This document shows, in pieces, positions 1-9,320 of a stretch of DNA of 64,000 nucleotides. Made by a program: the position numbers and the translations under genes. Origin of the DNA: Candidatus Cloacimonetes bacterium 4572_55 (GTDB taxonomy: Bacteria > 4572-55). The stretch covers positions 155,047 to 219,046 of the forward strand of contig NBMB01000001.1 in assembly GCA_002084765.1 (NCBI GenBank), in the 5' to 3' direction. The notes beneath the pieces are model-generated. The model worked only from the letters and a program-made list of their open reading frames with translations. It did not search any database and was not told the origin of the DNA. How positions within the stretch are numbered: position 1 is the first letter of the stretch; the number at the start of each line of letters is the position of its first letter.

Positions 1-45
1 CTGAAGAATCAAGCAGGTGCAAAGCGCAGGCAAAAAGGAAAGTGA
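1..45 (+). CDS. C-terminal end of an unidentified upstream gene (partial)
   Basis: The first 15 codons of the window form an open frame that ends in TGA three bases before the smc start. They encode a very basic tail (LKNQAGAKRRQKGK). The tight spacing to smc suggests an upstream gene in the same operon, but the fragment is too short to identify and could be chance. Confidence 0.4.
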   Translation: MKNQAGAKRRQKGK

Positions 46-48
46 TTT

Positions 49-3000
49 GTGGAACTGACGCGTCTGGAGATTATCGGCTTTAAATCATTTTATAACAAGA
101 CCGAGCTTATTTTTGGTCAGGGAATAACCGCGATTGTCGGTCCCAACGGCTGCGGCAAATCGAATGTCAGCGAGGCGATTCGATGGGCGTTGGGCGAGCA
201 GAATTCCCGTCGTCTGCGCTGCGAAAAGATGGAAGAGATTATTTTTGCCGGGACAAAAAATCGTCCACCCGGAGGCATGGCCGAGGTATCGATTACCTTC
301 AGCAACGAACAGGGTGCCCTGCCAGTCGATCTCTCCGAAGTGACGCTCACTCGGCGGCTGTTTCGATCCGGAGAAAGTGAATATCAGATCAACCGCAAGC
401 CGTGCCGACTGAAAGATATCGTAGATATGTTCATGGATACCGGCATGGGGACAGACGCGTACTCCCTGTTAGAGCGGGACATGGTCAACTCGATTTTAAG
501 CTCCCGCACCGAGGATCGCCGTTACCTATTCGACGAAGCCGCGGGAATTATGAAGTATAAGGCGCGGCGGCGATCCACCCTAAAGAATCTAATAGCGACT
601 GAGAACGATTTACTTCGACTGGATGATATTGTGGGCGAGGTGGATAAGCAGATCGGCTCGCTCAAACGTCAGGTCAAAAGAGCCGAGACCTATCAGCGTT
701 ATCAACAGGATTTGGTGGAAACTGAGACTGCTCTGGCTTATGGAAAATACCGTCAGGCACTCTCGGAGGAGGAGCCGCTTGTCCGTCAAAAACAAGAGTT
801 TGGCGACAAGTTGCAGGGATTCTCAGTCTCGATCGAAAAGCAAGACGCGGATATCGAGGCACTGCGCCAGCAAACTTCCGAACGGGAAGAGGAGGCAGTC
901 GCGGCTCGTAAGTTGTTAAGCAATATATCGAAAAAGAATAAGCGGCTGGATGATGAACTGCTGATCAATCGAGAACGGCAGACCGCGCTGGAAAATCAAA
1001 TCGCTCGGTATAATAGAGAAATTGAGCAATTAAAAAATAGACGGGGACGGTTGGACGTTGAATCAATTGAGACTGAGCGAGCCAGCATCGAGACAAAAGA
1101 AAATATTGTGGAATTAGAAAAAATTTTTCAGACTGCAAAATCTCAGCGCAACGCTACGACTATCAAAATTAAGGAGCGCGAGCGGAATATTATTGGAATC
1201 GAGAATAAAACACGGACTATTTTACGCCAACGCCTGGGTCTGGAAAATGAACTGAAAACATTGCAGCAACGGGATCGAGAGATGGAGACACAGCTCCAGA
1301 GATTTCAACGGCAATTGGTTCAAATGGGCGAAGAGCGGCATGTCAAAAGTGAAAATCTGGGAAATTTTCGGCAGGATTTTGACGAGCTGCAAAACGCTGT
1401 CCGCCGACTGATCATCGATCTTCAACGTCAGACCGCTGATATGGAGAAATGTCGATCCAAACATTCGGAGGTGGTGGCTCGGGCTCAGAAAACAAGAGAA
1501 CAGCTGGCTTCTGTCCGATCGAATCTGCATGTACTGATAGCTCTTCGCGATCGTTACGAAGGGTTTGAGAAAGGCGTGCGCCGTCTGATGACTCGCAAAA
1601 ACGCGACAGGATTGCAAGGAGTGTTGACCGATTTTATCTCGACAGATCCAAAGTATGAGACTGCTATCGAGGCTGCGTTAGGACAAAAACTTCAGTTGAT
1701 CGTGACGGATCGTCTGGACTCGGTTCATCAAGCCGCGACCTCGCTGACAAAAGAAAAAAGCGGAAGGGCGTGCTTTTTCCCGATTACGGCTCTGACGCAT
1801 TATGAACAGAGGCAAGACGCGCATATTGGCGACGCGGTCGGTCGAGCGGTCGATCTGGTTCGAGCCTCTGAGAATCTGCAGGAATTGATACAGACCTTAT
1901 TGGGCGATGTGTGGGTGACCCACGATCTCCAGAAAGCGATCGAACTGCATGAGCGATACCCGGAAGGTCGTTTTGTCACTTTGAACGGCGAGGTTGTAGA
2001 GAAAAACGGAATTATCATAGCGGGATACACAAATAGTGGACAAGACGGCAGTTTGCTGGCTCGTAAACGGCGGATCAACGCGCTGAGCAAGAATAAGGAT
2101 TCCCTTTTAACGCGTCTAAAAGAGTATGAAAGTCAGTGCCGGGAGTTGGATCAAGAAACGCTTGAGTTGAAGCGAGAGCAAAAAGATATAGAGCGAGAGC
2201 TTCAATCCCAGCGACAGAAATTGCAATCTACAGAGCGTCAAATTCACGCGCTTTCTTACCAATTGGAGACGCTGGATGAGCGGGAGATCGGGCTGGCAGA
2301 AATGATTGCCGAGCGGAAGGATAATAAAAAAATTTCAACGGAGAAAATTCGACAGTTAAGCGCGGCGTTTCAGAAGATTAACGAAGAAAGTCGGCAAACG
2401 GAAGAGACATTGCAACAACATCGCTCGGATCTGAAAATTGGCCGTCAGAAGGTCGGTAAGCTGAACTCGGCTTTGAATAAGGCGCAAATCGATCTTATAT
2501 CGATTCAAGGGAAGCTGGAGAAACTGGAATCCGATCGGCGTCGGATCGAGGAGGCGACTCGGGATGCGACTCGCGCTATTGCACATCGTGAAAAAGAGGC
2601 GACTGACGCAGATCAGGCGTCCTCGGATCTGAAGGACCGACGTGCAAAGTTGGAAATTTTGTTGGAAGAACAGCATAAAAAAGAAGAGAAACAGTCTCAA
2701 ATTGTGAATCGATTGCGGGACGCCATACAGGTGTTGACCAACCGAATTCGACAGATCGAGCAGTCAATCCGCCAAGTTCGCCAAGATCGAGAGAAAATGC
2801 AACGGCAAGTCCATAAAATCGAGCTGCGGTTGGCACAATTGGGACAGGAGCGTCGGGATGTGATCCTCCGTTTAACGGATGAACATCAGATCGACGTGAC
2901 CCAGATTCATGAGGAACCAGAAAAGTTGAAGGATTGGAAATCGAACCAAGGACATATCGACTATGATAAGGGCGAACAGTACGCGCAGGAGTTGCGTCAG

Positions 3001-3639
3001 CGAATCCGCTCGCTGGGACCGGTCAACTTGATGGCTATCGACGAATATAAAAGAGAGTCGGAACGGCATAAGTTCTTGTTGAGTCAGAAGCGAGACCTGG
3101 AAGAGGCAAAGCGGTCGTTGAAGACCACATTGACCCAAATTAATAAGAAGGCGAGGGAACGGTTTCGGGAGACATTCGAGAAAATCAGAATGCAGTTTGT
3201 CACTGTTTTCCATACGCTGTTTGAGGGCGGGGAAGCAGACCTGATCCTGGAAAAAAATGTCGATTTATTAGAGGCGGGAATCGATATTGTCGCTCGACCA
3301 AAGGGGAAAAAATTGCAAAGCATCCAATTGCTCTCCGCAGGCGAGCGGGCTTTGGTTGCGATCTCGCTGCTATTTGCGATTTATTTGGTAAAACCCAGCC
3401 CCTTTTGTATATTGGACGAGATAGACGCGCCTCTGGATGACGCCAACATCGGTCGTTTTACAAAAATTTTGAAGCAGTTGACCCAACGCTCCCAGTTTGT
3501 GATGATCACCCACAACAAACGCACCGTCGAGATCGCCAATCGGTTATATGGGGTGACAATGGAGGAAGCCGGCGTATCTCGGCTGGTCTCCGTGAAATTT
3601 GAAAGTAATAAAAAAATCGGTTCTAAGCCGTATGTATGA
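49..3639 (+). CDS. smc: Chromosome segregation protein SMC
   Basis: This is the structural maintenance of chromosomes ATPase, which works as a homodimer with ScpAB to organise and segregate the chromosome. At 1196 residues it has the usual full length. The N-terminal head carries Walker A GPNGCGKS (residues 31-38). A long charged coiled coil follows, then a globular hinge at about residues 505-674, and a returning coiled coil. The C-terminal head has the ABC signature LSAGERALVAIS (about 1094) and Walker B CILDEIDAPLDD (about 1117). The start is GTG, preceded by AAAAAGGAAAG. No lesions are seen. The identification is firm. Confidence 0.97.
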   Translation: MELTRLEIIGFKSFYNKTELIFGQGITAIVGPNGCGKSNVSEAIRWALGEQNSRRLRCEKMEEIIFAGTKNRPPGGMAEVSITFSNEQGALPVDLSEVTLTRRLFRSGESEYQINRKPCRLKDIVDMFMDTGMGTDAYSLLERDMVNSILSSRTEDRRYLFDEAAGIMKYKARRRSTLKNLIATENDLLRLDDIVGEVDKQIGSLKRQVKRAETYQRYQQDLVETETALAYGKYRQALSEEEPLVRQKQEFGDKLQGFSVSIEKQDADIEALRQQTSEREEEAVAARKLLSNISKKNKRLDDELLINRERQTALENQIARYNREIEQLKNRRGRLDVESIETERASIETKENIVELEKIFQTAKSQRNATTIKIKERERNIIGIENKTRTILRQRLGLENELKTLQQRDREMETQLQRFQRQLVQMGEERHVKSENLGNFRQDFDELQNAVRRLIIDLQRQTADMEKCRSKHSEVVARAQKTREQLASVRSNLHVLIALRDRYEGFEKGVRRLMTRKNATGLQGVLTDFISTDPKYETAIEAALGQKLQLIVTDRLDSVHQAATSLTKEKSGRACFFPITALTHYEQRQDAHIGDAVGRAVDLVRASENLQELIQTLLGDVWVTHDLQKAIELHERYPEGRFVTLNGEVVEKNGIIIAGYTNSGQDGSLLARKRRINALSKNKDSLLTRLKEYESQCRELDQETLELKREQKDIERELQSQRQKLQSTERQIHALSYQLETLDEREIGLAEMIAERKDNKKISTEKIRQLSAAFQKINEESRQTEETLQQHRSDLKIGRQKVGKLNSALNKAQIDLISIQGKLEKLESDRRRIEEATRDATRAIAHREKEATDADQASSDLKDRRAKLEILLEEQHKKEEKQSQIVNRLRDAIQVLTNRIRQIEQSIRQVRQDREKMQRQVHKIELRLAQLGQERRDVILRLTDEHQIDVTQIHEEPEKLKDWKSNQGHIDYDKGEQYAQELRQRIRSLGPVNLMAIDEYKRESERHKFLLSQKRDLEEAKRSLKTTLTQINKKARERFRETFEKIRMQFVTVFHTLFEGGEADLILEKNVDLLEAGIDIVARPKGKKLQSIQLLSAGERALVAISLLFAIYLVKPSPFCILDEIDAPLDDANIGRFTKILKQLTQRSQFVMITHNKRTVEIANRLYGVTMEEAGVSRLVSVKFESNKKIGSKPYV

Positions 3640-3652
3640 CAAAGGGATCGCC

Positions 3653-4753
3653 ATGAATGTGAGTCAAGGGAAAATATTGGTCGTTGACGATAACCTGGTC
3701 AATTTGGACGTGCTGGCCGATTTTCTGGACGACGACGGATATGAGACGCTATTTGCCACTGACGGAAACAGTGCTCTGGAACGAGTTCCGTTGGCTCGTC
3801 CCGATTTAATCTTATTAGATGTTCTCATGCCAGGAATCAGCGGATTTGACGTTTGTAAGAAACTAAAAGAAGACGAAGAGACACGGAATATTCCGATCAT
3901 TTTTATGACGGCTCTGTCCGATGTGGAAAGCAAGGTGAGAGGCTTCCGGCTGGGAGCCGTGGACTATATCACTAAGCCGATCAATATGAGTGAAGCGTTG
4001 GCGAGAATACGCACCCACATGACAGTGCAAAAGCTGCAAAATGATCTCAAAAAAGCCCTACTTCAAGAAAAAGAATTGAATCGGCTCAAATCCAGATTTA
4101 TCTCGATTGTGTCCCATGAGTTCCGCACCCCTCTTACCTCTATCTCCTCGTCGGCACAGCTCTTGGAGTGCTATTTCGATAGGCTGACAGAGGAAAAAAA
4201 ACGGGTGCACTTGCACAAAATCCAAACTCAGGTCCAAGAGATGACCGCGCTGTTAGACGACGTCCTTTTTATTGGTCGCTCGGAAGCGGGGCGGCTTGCC
4301 TTTAACCCGGAATTGTTGAATATCGTTGATTTTTTTCAAGAAATCGTCGAGGAATTTCAGTCTACGTGTGACGAGGAGCACATTTTAAATTTTATCTCTA
4401 AAACAGAACGTGAAGAGGGAAGATTTGATAAAAAATTGTTGCGCCATATCCTTTCCAATTTGCTTTCCAACGCTATTAAATACTCTCCATCTGGCAGCGT
4501 TATCGAAATTGGTCTAGAAAGCCGCCCCAAAGAGACTATTTTTACAGTGAGAGATCATGGTATCGGCATCCCCGAAGAGGATCAGGAGCGTCTGTTCAGC
4601 TCATTTCATCGCGCGGGAAATGTCGGCACAATCCAAGGTGCCGGACTCGGATTATCAATTATAAAAAAATGTGTGGATTTGCATCAAGGAGAGATCGAAT
4701 TTGAGAGTGAGGAGGGGCTTGGCGCTATTTTTACAGTCACAATTCCGCACTGA
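3653..4753 (+). CDS. Receiver domain-histidine kinase (response regulator/sensor kinase hybrid)
   Basis: The N-terminal receiver domain (about residues 9-125) has the acidic pair VVDD and phosphoacceptor Asp56 in LLDVLMPG. A HisKA domain follows with phospho-His155 in SHEFRTPL, then a HATPase domain with N-box NLLSNAIKYS, G1 DHGIGIPEED and G2 GAGLGLSI. There is no membrane segment, so it is a soluble kinase whose receiver takes phosphate from an upstream partner. I chose ATG 3653 because AAAGGG lies just before it; upstream in-frame ATGs at 3599 and 3632 overlap the end of smc. The input signal and output partner are not visible. A degraded relative lies at 5345-5905. Confidence 0.9.
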   Translation: MNVSQGKILVVDDNLVNLDVLADFLDDDGYETLFATDGNSALERVPLARPDLILLDVLMPGISGFDVCKKLKEDEETRNIPIIFMTALSDVESKVRGFRLGAVDYITKPINMSEALARIRTHMTVQKLQNDLKKALLQEKELNRLKSRFISIVSHEFRTPLTSISSSAQLLECYFDRLTEEKKRVHLHKIQTQVQEMTALLDDVLFIGRSEAGRLAFNPELLNIVDFFQEIVEEFQSTCDEEHILNFISKTEREEGRFDKKLLRHILSNLLSNAIKYSPSGSVIEIGLESRPKETIFTVRDHGIGIPEEDQERLFSSFHRAGNVGTIQGAGLGLSIIKKCVDLHQGEIEFESEEGLGAIFTVTIPH

Positions 4754-4807
4754 CGAGGCTTTCTTTGCGGCGACTTGAAATAATTTTGCATCTCTATCTC
4801 TTTTTTC

Positions 4808-4836
4808 TTGACAATGCCCCATTCGTTTTTTATATT
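4808..4836 (+). promoter_or_regulatory. Sigma-70-type promoter of the tRNA operon
   Basis: TTGACA (4808-4813) and TATATT (4831-4836) are separated by an ideal 17 bp. The first tRNA begins about 60 bp downstream, and no other gene intervenes. Confidence 0.75.
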
Positions 4837-4896
4837 TACAAACTTAGAATTTAAGAATTCTTGTTCTTAGTTTTTTTATCAGAATTTGATTGGATT

Positions 4897-4971
<75 letters not shown>

Positions 4972-4981
4972 AAAATTACAT

Positions 4982-5056
4982 GGCGCATTCGTCTAGGGGT
5001 TAGGACGCCGCCCTCTCAAGGCGGTAACACGGGTTCAAATCCCGTATGCGCTACCA
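4982..5056 (+). tRNA. tRNA-Glu (CTC)
   Basis: The acceptor stem GGCGCAT/ATGCGCT has a terminal G-U pair, and CCA is encoded. The anticodon stem CCGCC/GGCGG encloses the loop CTCTCAA with anticodon CTC. The T-arm is CGGGTTCAAATCCCG. It is the second tRNA of the operon, 11 bp after tRNA-Gln. Confidence 0.95.
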
Positions 5057-5063
5057 TTTCCGT

Positions 5064-5140
5064 GCGCCCATAGCTCAATTGGATAGAGCGTCTGACTACG
5101 GATCAGGAGGTTAGGGGTTCAAATCCTCTTGGGCGTGCCA
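5064..5140 (+). tRNA. tRNA-Arg (ACG)
   Basis: The acceptor stem GCGCCCA/TGGGCGT has a terminal G-U pair, and CCA is encoded. The anticodon loop CTACGGA gives anticodon ACG, whose A34 would be converted to inosine by TadA. The T-arm is AGGGGTTCAAATCCTC. It is the last tRNA of the operon. Confidence 0.95.
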
Positions 5141-5145
5141 GTGGA

Positions 5146-5183
5146 AAAAGGTCGGACTCCTAAACGGAGTTCGACCTTTTTTT
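5146..5183 (+). terminator. Rho-independent terminator of the tRNA operon
   Basis: The stem AAAGGTCG-ACTCC pairs with GGAGT-CGACCTTT around a short TAAAC loop. A run of seven T follows. Confidence 0.9.
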
Positions 5184-5344
5184 CGGTAGATTTACTCGGG
5201 GGGACGATTCGAACTGCCCGCCGTCAGGATAACGGCATGACTTTCTCAGAAACTTTACCGCTCAAACCCGCCGAATAACTCGAGTTATGAATTTAATCCC
5301 TGTTTTATTCAAGATAGTTCACTATAGATAAAAAAGGAATTCGT

Positions 5345-5905
5345 ATGCCCCGAACCATATTAATCGCCGAAGATTCTTCGTCTATATTGATTACCATCAC
5401 GAAAATGTTGGAATTTGAGGGGTTTCATGTTCTCAGCGCGCAAAACGGACGCATTGCTTTGGAGATTTTGGAAACGCGTGTGCCAGACTTGATCATCACC
5501 GATATTATGATGCCTTATGTAGACGGGTATCAACTTTATGAAAAAGTGCATAAAAACCCAAGGTTGGCAGGAGTTCCTTTTATTTTTTTGACGGCTAAAG
5601 CGACTCGAAAAGATATCCGAATCGGCAAAGAAATGGGCGTAGACGACTATTTTGTAAAACCTTTTAATTCCAAAGATTTATTGACATTGAAGACCAGGGA
5701 TACGGCGTTTCTGAGATTGACATGCCATTTATTTTCGATAAATTTTATCAATGCGATAAGAAATTGAAAAAAAATGCAAGGGATTGGGTTGGGTTTGCCA
5801 TTGGCAAAAGTGATCTCTGAGCTGCACCAAGGTCAGATTCTCGCTACAAGCACAGCAGGTATGGGAGCCGTCTTCTCGGTAAAACTTCACCACGAGCAAT
5901 CATGA
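5345..5905 (+). pseudogene. Degraded receiver-histidine kinase gene (internal deletion plus frameshift)
   Basis: The intact 5' end encodes a receiver domain (AEDSS acidic region, Asp in IITDIMMPY, Lys in FVKPF). It breaks after FNSKDLL, and the frame then runs through unrelated residues to a stop at 5767. From about 5686 another frame encodes the G1 and F boxes of a HATPase domain (IEDQGYGVSEID, then IFDKFYQ). Across an A8 run a third frame encodes the G2 box and C-terminus (MQGIGLGLPLAKVI to 5905). A deletion of some 200 codons therefore removed HisKA and most of the ATPase domain, and a one-base slip in A8 added a second lesion. The receiver part alone (140 residues) could still be translated from ATG 5345, which has a GGA-rich site upstream. 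Confidence 0.85.
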
Positions 5906-6071
5906 ATAGACAAAATCTGAAACGTGTTTGTATGGTTTTATGTAGCGTTTTTAACAGCGATGATACATCTTTCATAAAAATCGTAAAAAGGGCTTGACAT
6001 GCGGCTTAAGCGCTATAACTTTTTAAGTAATTTGTTAATGTGACTTTTTTCTTTTTAACATGTGAGTTATT

Positions 6072-7223
6072 ATGGATAATACGACGACGAAAATGATAGA
6101 TACGACTCCATCGAAGCATGAATGGTATCAAGAAGCTAAGGATAATGCCGAAGCCGTTGATTTTGAGCTGACTAATTTAATTTATGACCATCTGAAAAAG
6201 AGTCGTTTGGATTATCGAGGATTTTGGAATCATGCCCGCCAGATTTCAGATATGTTCAAAACTATCAATCCTTTGTTGCGTGAGGATCGGCAACAATTAT
6301 GGGACAGATTTAATGAAATTCGAGATCAAGTCCGAGAGCGAGGGGAAAAGGAGCGCCGGCTCTGTCAAGAACATTCCTCGAAAATAAGAGAGAAAGTTGA
6401 GAAAAATTTGGAGCAAGCGCAGGAAATAATACTCTCCGCAGAGGGTAAGGAACCACTTCGAAAGGCAAAAAGTCTTATCGATAGGACCACAGGAATTCTT
6501 AAAAAAGAACAAAATGCGACCCGTAAAGGCTTGTCTGCCGATCCGCCTGTCGATCCTATCGGAACGATTGAAGTGAGAATGGCGCGAGAAGACGTGGAGC
6601 TTTGCTGGAGGTTTGTTCGTAAAATTCGGGAAACGCTAAAAGAGAAGCGTGGTCTGATTTTGGATCGTAACTATTCAGAATTGAGCCAAGAAGGAAGCCA
6701 AGCGGTGGAAAACGCCCAAGAAAAAGACCCCTATGTAGCTCTGGAGAGTATTAAATCGATTCAGGATCGTTTGAAAAATAGTTGGGTCACGAGAGAGCAG
6801 AGAGAAAAGCTCAGGGACTTGTTGAACGGCGCGTGGCAAATCGCTATTCAGAGGGTCGAGGAACGAAGAGGAGAGCGAAAACGTCAACATGAGGAATGGC
6901 TACAACGGATGACGGATCATCTTCAACGCTGGGAGTCTTTATTTGGAAAGAATGAGCAGATAGTCGCTGACTTGAGAGAGCAAATTGAAAAACTTGAGAA
7001 TGATGTCGAGAACTCGATCAATGCAGACTTTATCGACCGAGCTAAAAATTGGATCGGAGAAAAGAAAACGAAAATTCTCGATATTGAAAGAACAAATCGT
7101 GACCTGGAGAGAAAAATAAAATCGGTGAAAAATAAAATCGGTAGAGCGAAAAACAGTAGGGAGCATGACTACGCTTATCTACCCTCTGATTCTTCGGAGA
7201 ACTCCTCGGACGAGCAAGTATGA
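6072..7223 (+). CDS. Charged alpha-helical coiled-coil protein of unknown function
   Basis: This protein of 383 residues is almost entirely charged helix rich in E, K and R, with no signal peptide and no membrane segment. Helices such as REDRQQLWDRFNEIRDQ and the spaced tryptophans recall DUF349-like helical repeats, but I cannot assign a family. The C-terminal 25 residues are a serine/acid-rich tail (SDSSENSSDEQV). The ATG follows GTGAG at a short distance. It stands alone, with 166 bp before it and 171 bp after it. A TTGACA at 5994 with weak TATAAC downstream may be its promoter, though the spacing is poor. Confidence 0.6.
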   Translation: MDNTTTKMIDTTPSKHEWYQEAKDNAEAVDFELTNLIYDHLKKSRLDYRGFWNHARQISDMFKTINPLLREDRQQLWDRFNEIRDQVRERGEKERRLCQEHSSKIREKVEKNLEQAQEIILSAEGKEPLRKAKSLIDRTTGILKKEQNATRKGLSADPPVDPIGTIEVRMAREDVELCWRFVRKIRETLKEKRGLILDRNYSELSQEGSQAVENAQEKDPYVALESIKSIQDRLKNSWVTREQREKLRDLLNGAWQIAIQRVEERRGERKRQHEEWLQRMTDHLQRWESLFGKNEQIVADLREQIEKLENDVENSINADFIDRAKNWIGEKKTKILDIERTNRDLERKIKSVKNKIGRAKNSREHDYAYLPSDSSENSSDEQV

Positions 7224-7394
7224 TGCAAGCCAATAATTGTCGCCCCATAGCCGATTCGAGCGAGCTAAGTCGCAGATTTTGTAAAAAAAAAATCTGAAGA
7301 AAAGCAATCAGTCGATTGGCGAGAAAAAAAATTTGTTATTTTGGATAACTTGTTTGTATTTTTCATGTTCTCTATCTTTTAAGGAAGTGTTTGA

Positions 7395-7882
7395 ATGGAA
7401 GAATTTACCCCTGAAGAAAAAAAAAAGTGGACGCTTTGGTTAAGCGGCAAAAGCGAAAAGAAAAAAAAGAGCAAGAAAATTATGAGAAGGTGAAAAATGC
7501 CAATCCGCGTCCCTTATTGGTAGAATTCATTGTGGGAATAGCTCTCATCAGCGCGGGATTCTTTATGATCACGCAGAATACAATCCTCCTCTCCGGCTTC
7601 AGTTTGATAGAATTGATCGGGATTACACCGCCGTTCGGCGTGATTCTCCTTCCCATGTTGATCGGCATAGCTATGCTTTTTTATAACAACCGCTCGATTA
7701 TCGGCTGGGTTCTGACCTGCGGCGGCATGTCGATTATCATCTTAGGCATTATCATGGGCTTACGGATTAAATTTATGCCGATTACCCTATTCGAGGGATT
7801 GATCATGTTCGGTATGTTGTTCGCGGGTATCGGTATTGTTTTTCGGACGGTGCGCTATGTGAACATGGACGCTGAGAAATAA
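7395..7882 (+). CDS. Small membrane protein with a frame break at an A10 run near its start
   Basis: The main frame (GTG 7427 to 7882) encodes about 151 residues: a very basic N-terminus and then four hydrophobic segments, so it is an inner-membrane protein of unknown function. The only good start is ATG 7395, with AAGGAAG upstream. That frame reads MEEFTPEEKKK and meets the main frame only through a -1 shift at A AAA AAG (7421-7427), the same heptamer that E. coli dnaX uses. Without a shift the upstream frame runs into a short dead end. The coding sequence ends 1 bp before the radical SAM gene, so translation is probably coupled. GTG 7427 alone has no good ribosome site. Confidence 0.7.
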
Positions 7883-7883
7883 A

Positions 7884-9305
7884 ATGTTAAAAATTTATAA
7901 AAATATCAAAAAACGGCTTTCTATCGAAAAACCAGTGCTTGATCCAAATTCGACATGGCCTGATTCGGCATGGGTTGACGAATTTATTGCAAAGGTCAAG
8001 CCTTACATTTTCGTGCGGTTGGAGGACAACCTGCTGATTAGAATGCCGAACCAAGCGCAAAAATTGAACCCGACTGGCGCGCAAGTTCTGAAATCCTTAT
8101 TAGATGGCATGTCAATCCAGCAACTTATGCGCTCTTTGAGCCACGATCCGACGAAACAGCGGGATACTCTCAATTTTCTCCATGCGATTCGGCTCCATTT
8201 AGAAGGAAAGTCGGATAAATTTCCGTTCAACTCCGCTGTGGAAACTTCTCCTTTTTCTATGAAATTCAGCGATTATCCGGTCTTGTCGGAGATTGCGATC
8301 ACCTATCGTTGCAATCTTCGATGTCGGTTCTGTTACGCGGGCTGCAACTGCTCGGCAAATCCAACAGGCAGCGACCAAGAGATGACAGCCGCTCAGATTC
8401 AAATGGTGTTGGACAAAATATTTCATCAGGCAAAGACGCCGTCGGTCAGCTTTACCGGCGGTGAGCCGACTCTGCGTCCGGAGCTTCCCGAGTTGATTGG
8501 ATACGCCAAAAAATTGGGCATGAGGGTGAATCTGATCACCAACGGAGTCCGAATCGACCGCGATCTTGCCCAGCACTATGCCGATTGCGGTCTGGACTCG
8601 GCTCAGGTCAGTCTGGAGGGAATTTCCGCTGACACGCATGAGGCGGGAGTCGGTGTAACTGGCGTCTATAGTCGGACGATCGAAGCGGTCGGGCATCTGA
8701 AAGCCGCGGGTATTCATGCGCACACAAATCTCACAATCACCCGTCTGAATCTGCCAGAAGTGGACGCTTTCCCTGGTTTTGTCAAGCGGGAGTTGGGCGG
8801 CGACCGGTTCAGCATGAATTTGATTATCCCCACAGGCAGCGCGGCGATAAATGACGATTTGATTGTGAGCTATAGCGAGATTCGCGGCTATTTGGAGCGA
8901 ATCATCGACCGCAGCGAGCAAGAAAATGTGGAATTTATGTGGTATTCTCCGATGCCCATGTGCATGTTTAACTCGATTCTTCACGGATTAGGGAACAAGG
9001 GGTGCAGCGCATGCGACGGTCTGATTTCTGTCGGCGCAAACGGCGATGTTTTACCATGCGCCTCATTTGACGATCCTGTAGGCAACCTGCTCCGATTGGA
9101 TTTCAGAGAGATTTGGCAGTCCGCTCCAGCGAAGCGGTATCGAGCAAAAGCACTCGCGCATCCGATCTGCCAAAAATGTGAAGATTTTTATATTTGTAAC
9201 GGAGCCTGCCCGCTTTACTGGCGGCAGATCGGTTATGATGAGCTTTATATTGCATCAAGCGGTCATCAGAACGACTCGGAAAAAAATTCAAGGGTTAAAA
9301 ATTAA
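7884..9305 (+). CDS. PqqD-domain radical SAM/SPASM protein (peptide or protein maturase-like)
   Basis: This protein has 473 residues. The N-terminal about 110 residues look like a PqqD/RRE peptide-binding domain (NPTGAQVLKSLLDG). The radical SAM core has the [4Fe-4S] cysteines C143, C147 and C150 in CNLRCRFC, plus the GGEP motif FTGGEPTLRP. The C-terminal third has a SPASM cysteine set (CSACDG, LPCASF, CQKCEDFYICNGAC) that binds auxiliary clusters. The architecture matches PqqE/AlbA-type enzymes that modify peptides, but no obvious precursor peptide is encoded nearby. It is translationally linked to membrane-protein genes on both sides, so the substrate may be one of them or membrane-associated. 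The substrate is unknown. Confidence 0.88.
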   Translation: MLKIYKNIKKRLSIEKPVLDPNSTWPDSAWVDEFIAKVKPYIFVRLEDNLLIRMPNQAQKLNPTGAQVLKSLLDGMSIQQLMRSLSHDPTKQRDTLNFLHAIRLHLEGKSDKFPFNSAVETSPFSMKFSDYPVLSEIAITYRCNLRCRFCYAGCNCSANPTGSDQEMTAAQIQMVLDKIFHQAKTPSVSFTGGEPTLRPELPELIGYAKKLGMRVNLITNGVRIDRDLAQHYADCGLDSAQVSLEGISADTHEAGVGVTGVYSRTIEAVGHLKAAGIHAHTNLTITRLNLPEVDAFPGFVKRELGGDRFSMNLIIPTGSAAINDDLIVSYSEIRGYLERIIDRSEQENVEFMWYSPMPMCMFNSILHGLGNKGCSACDGLISVGANGDVLPCASFDDPVGNLLRLDFREIWQSAPAKRYRAKALAHPICQKCEDFYICNGACPLYWRQIGYDELYIASSGHQNDSEKNSRVKN

Positions 9306-9320
9306 CCGCCGGAGGTGAAT

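Noticed and set aside
8199-8984. Long minus-strand open frame (261 codons) inside the radical SAM gene
   Set aside because: The other strand encodes a clear PqqD/radical SAM/SPASM protein over the same bases. The antisense frame has no family motif and no ribosome site.
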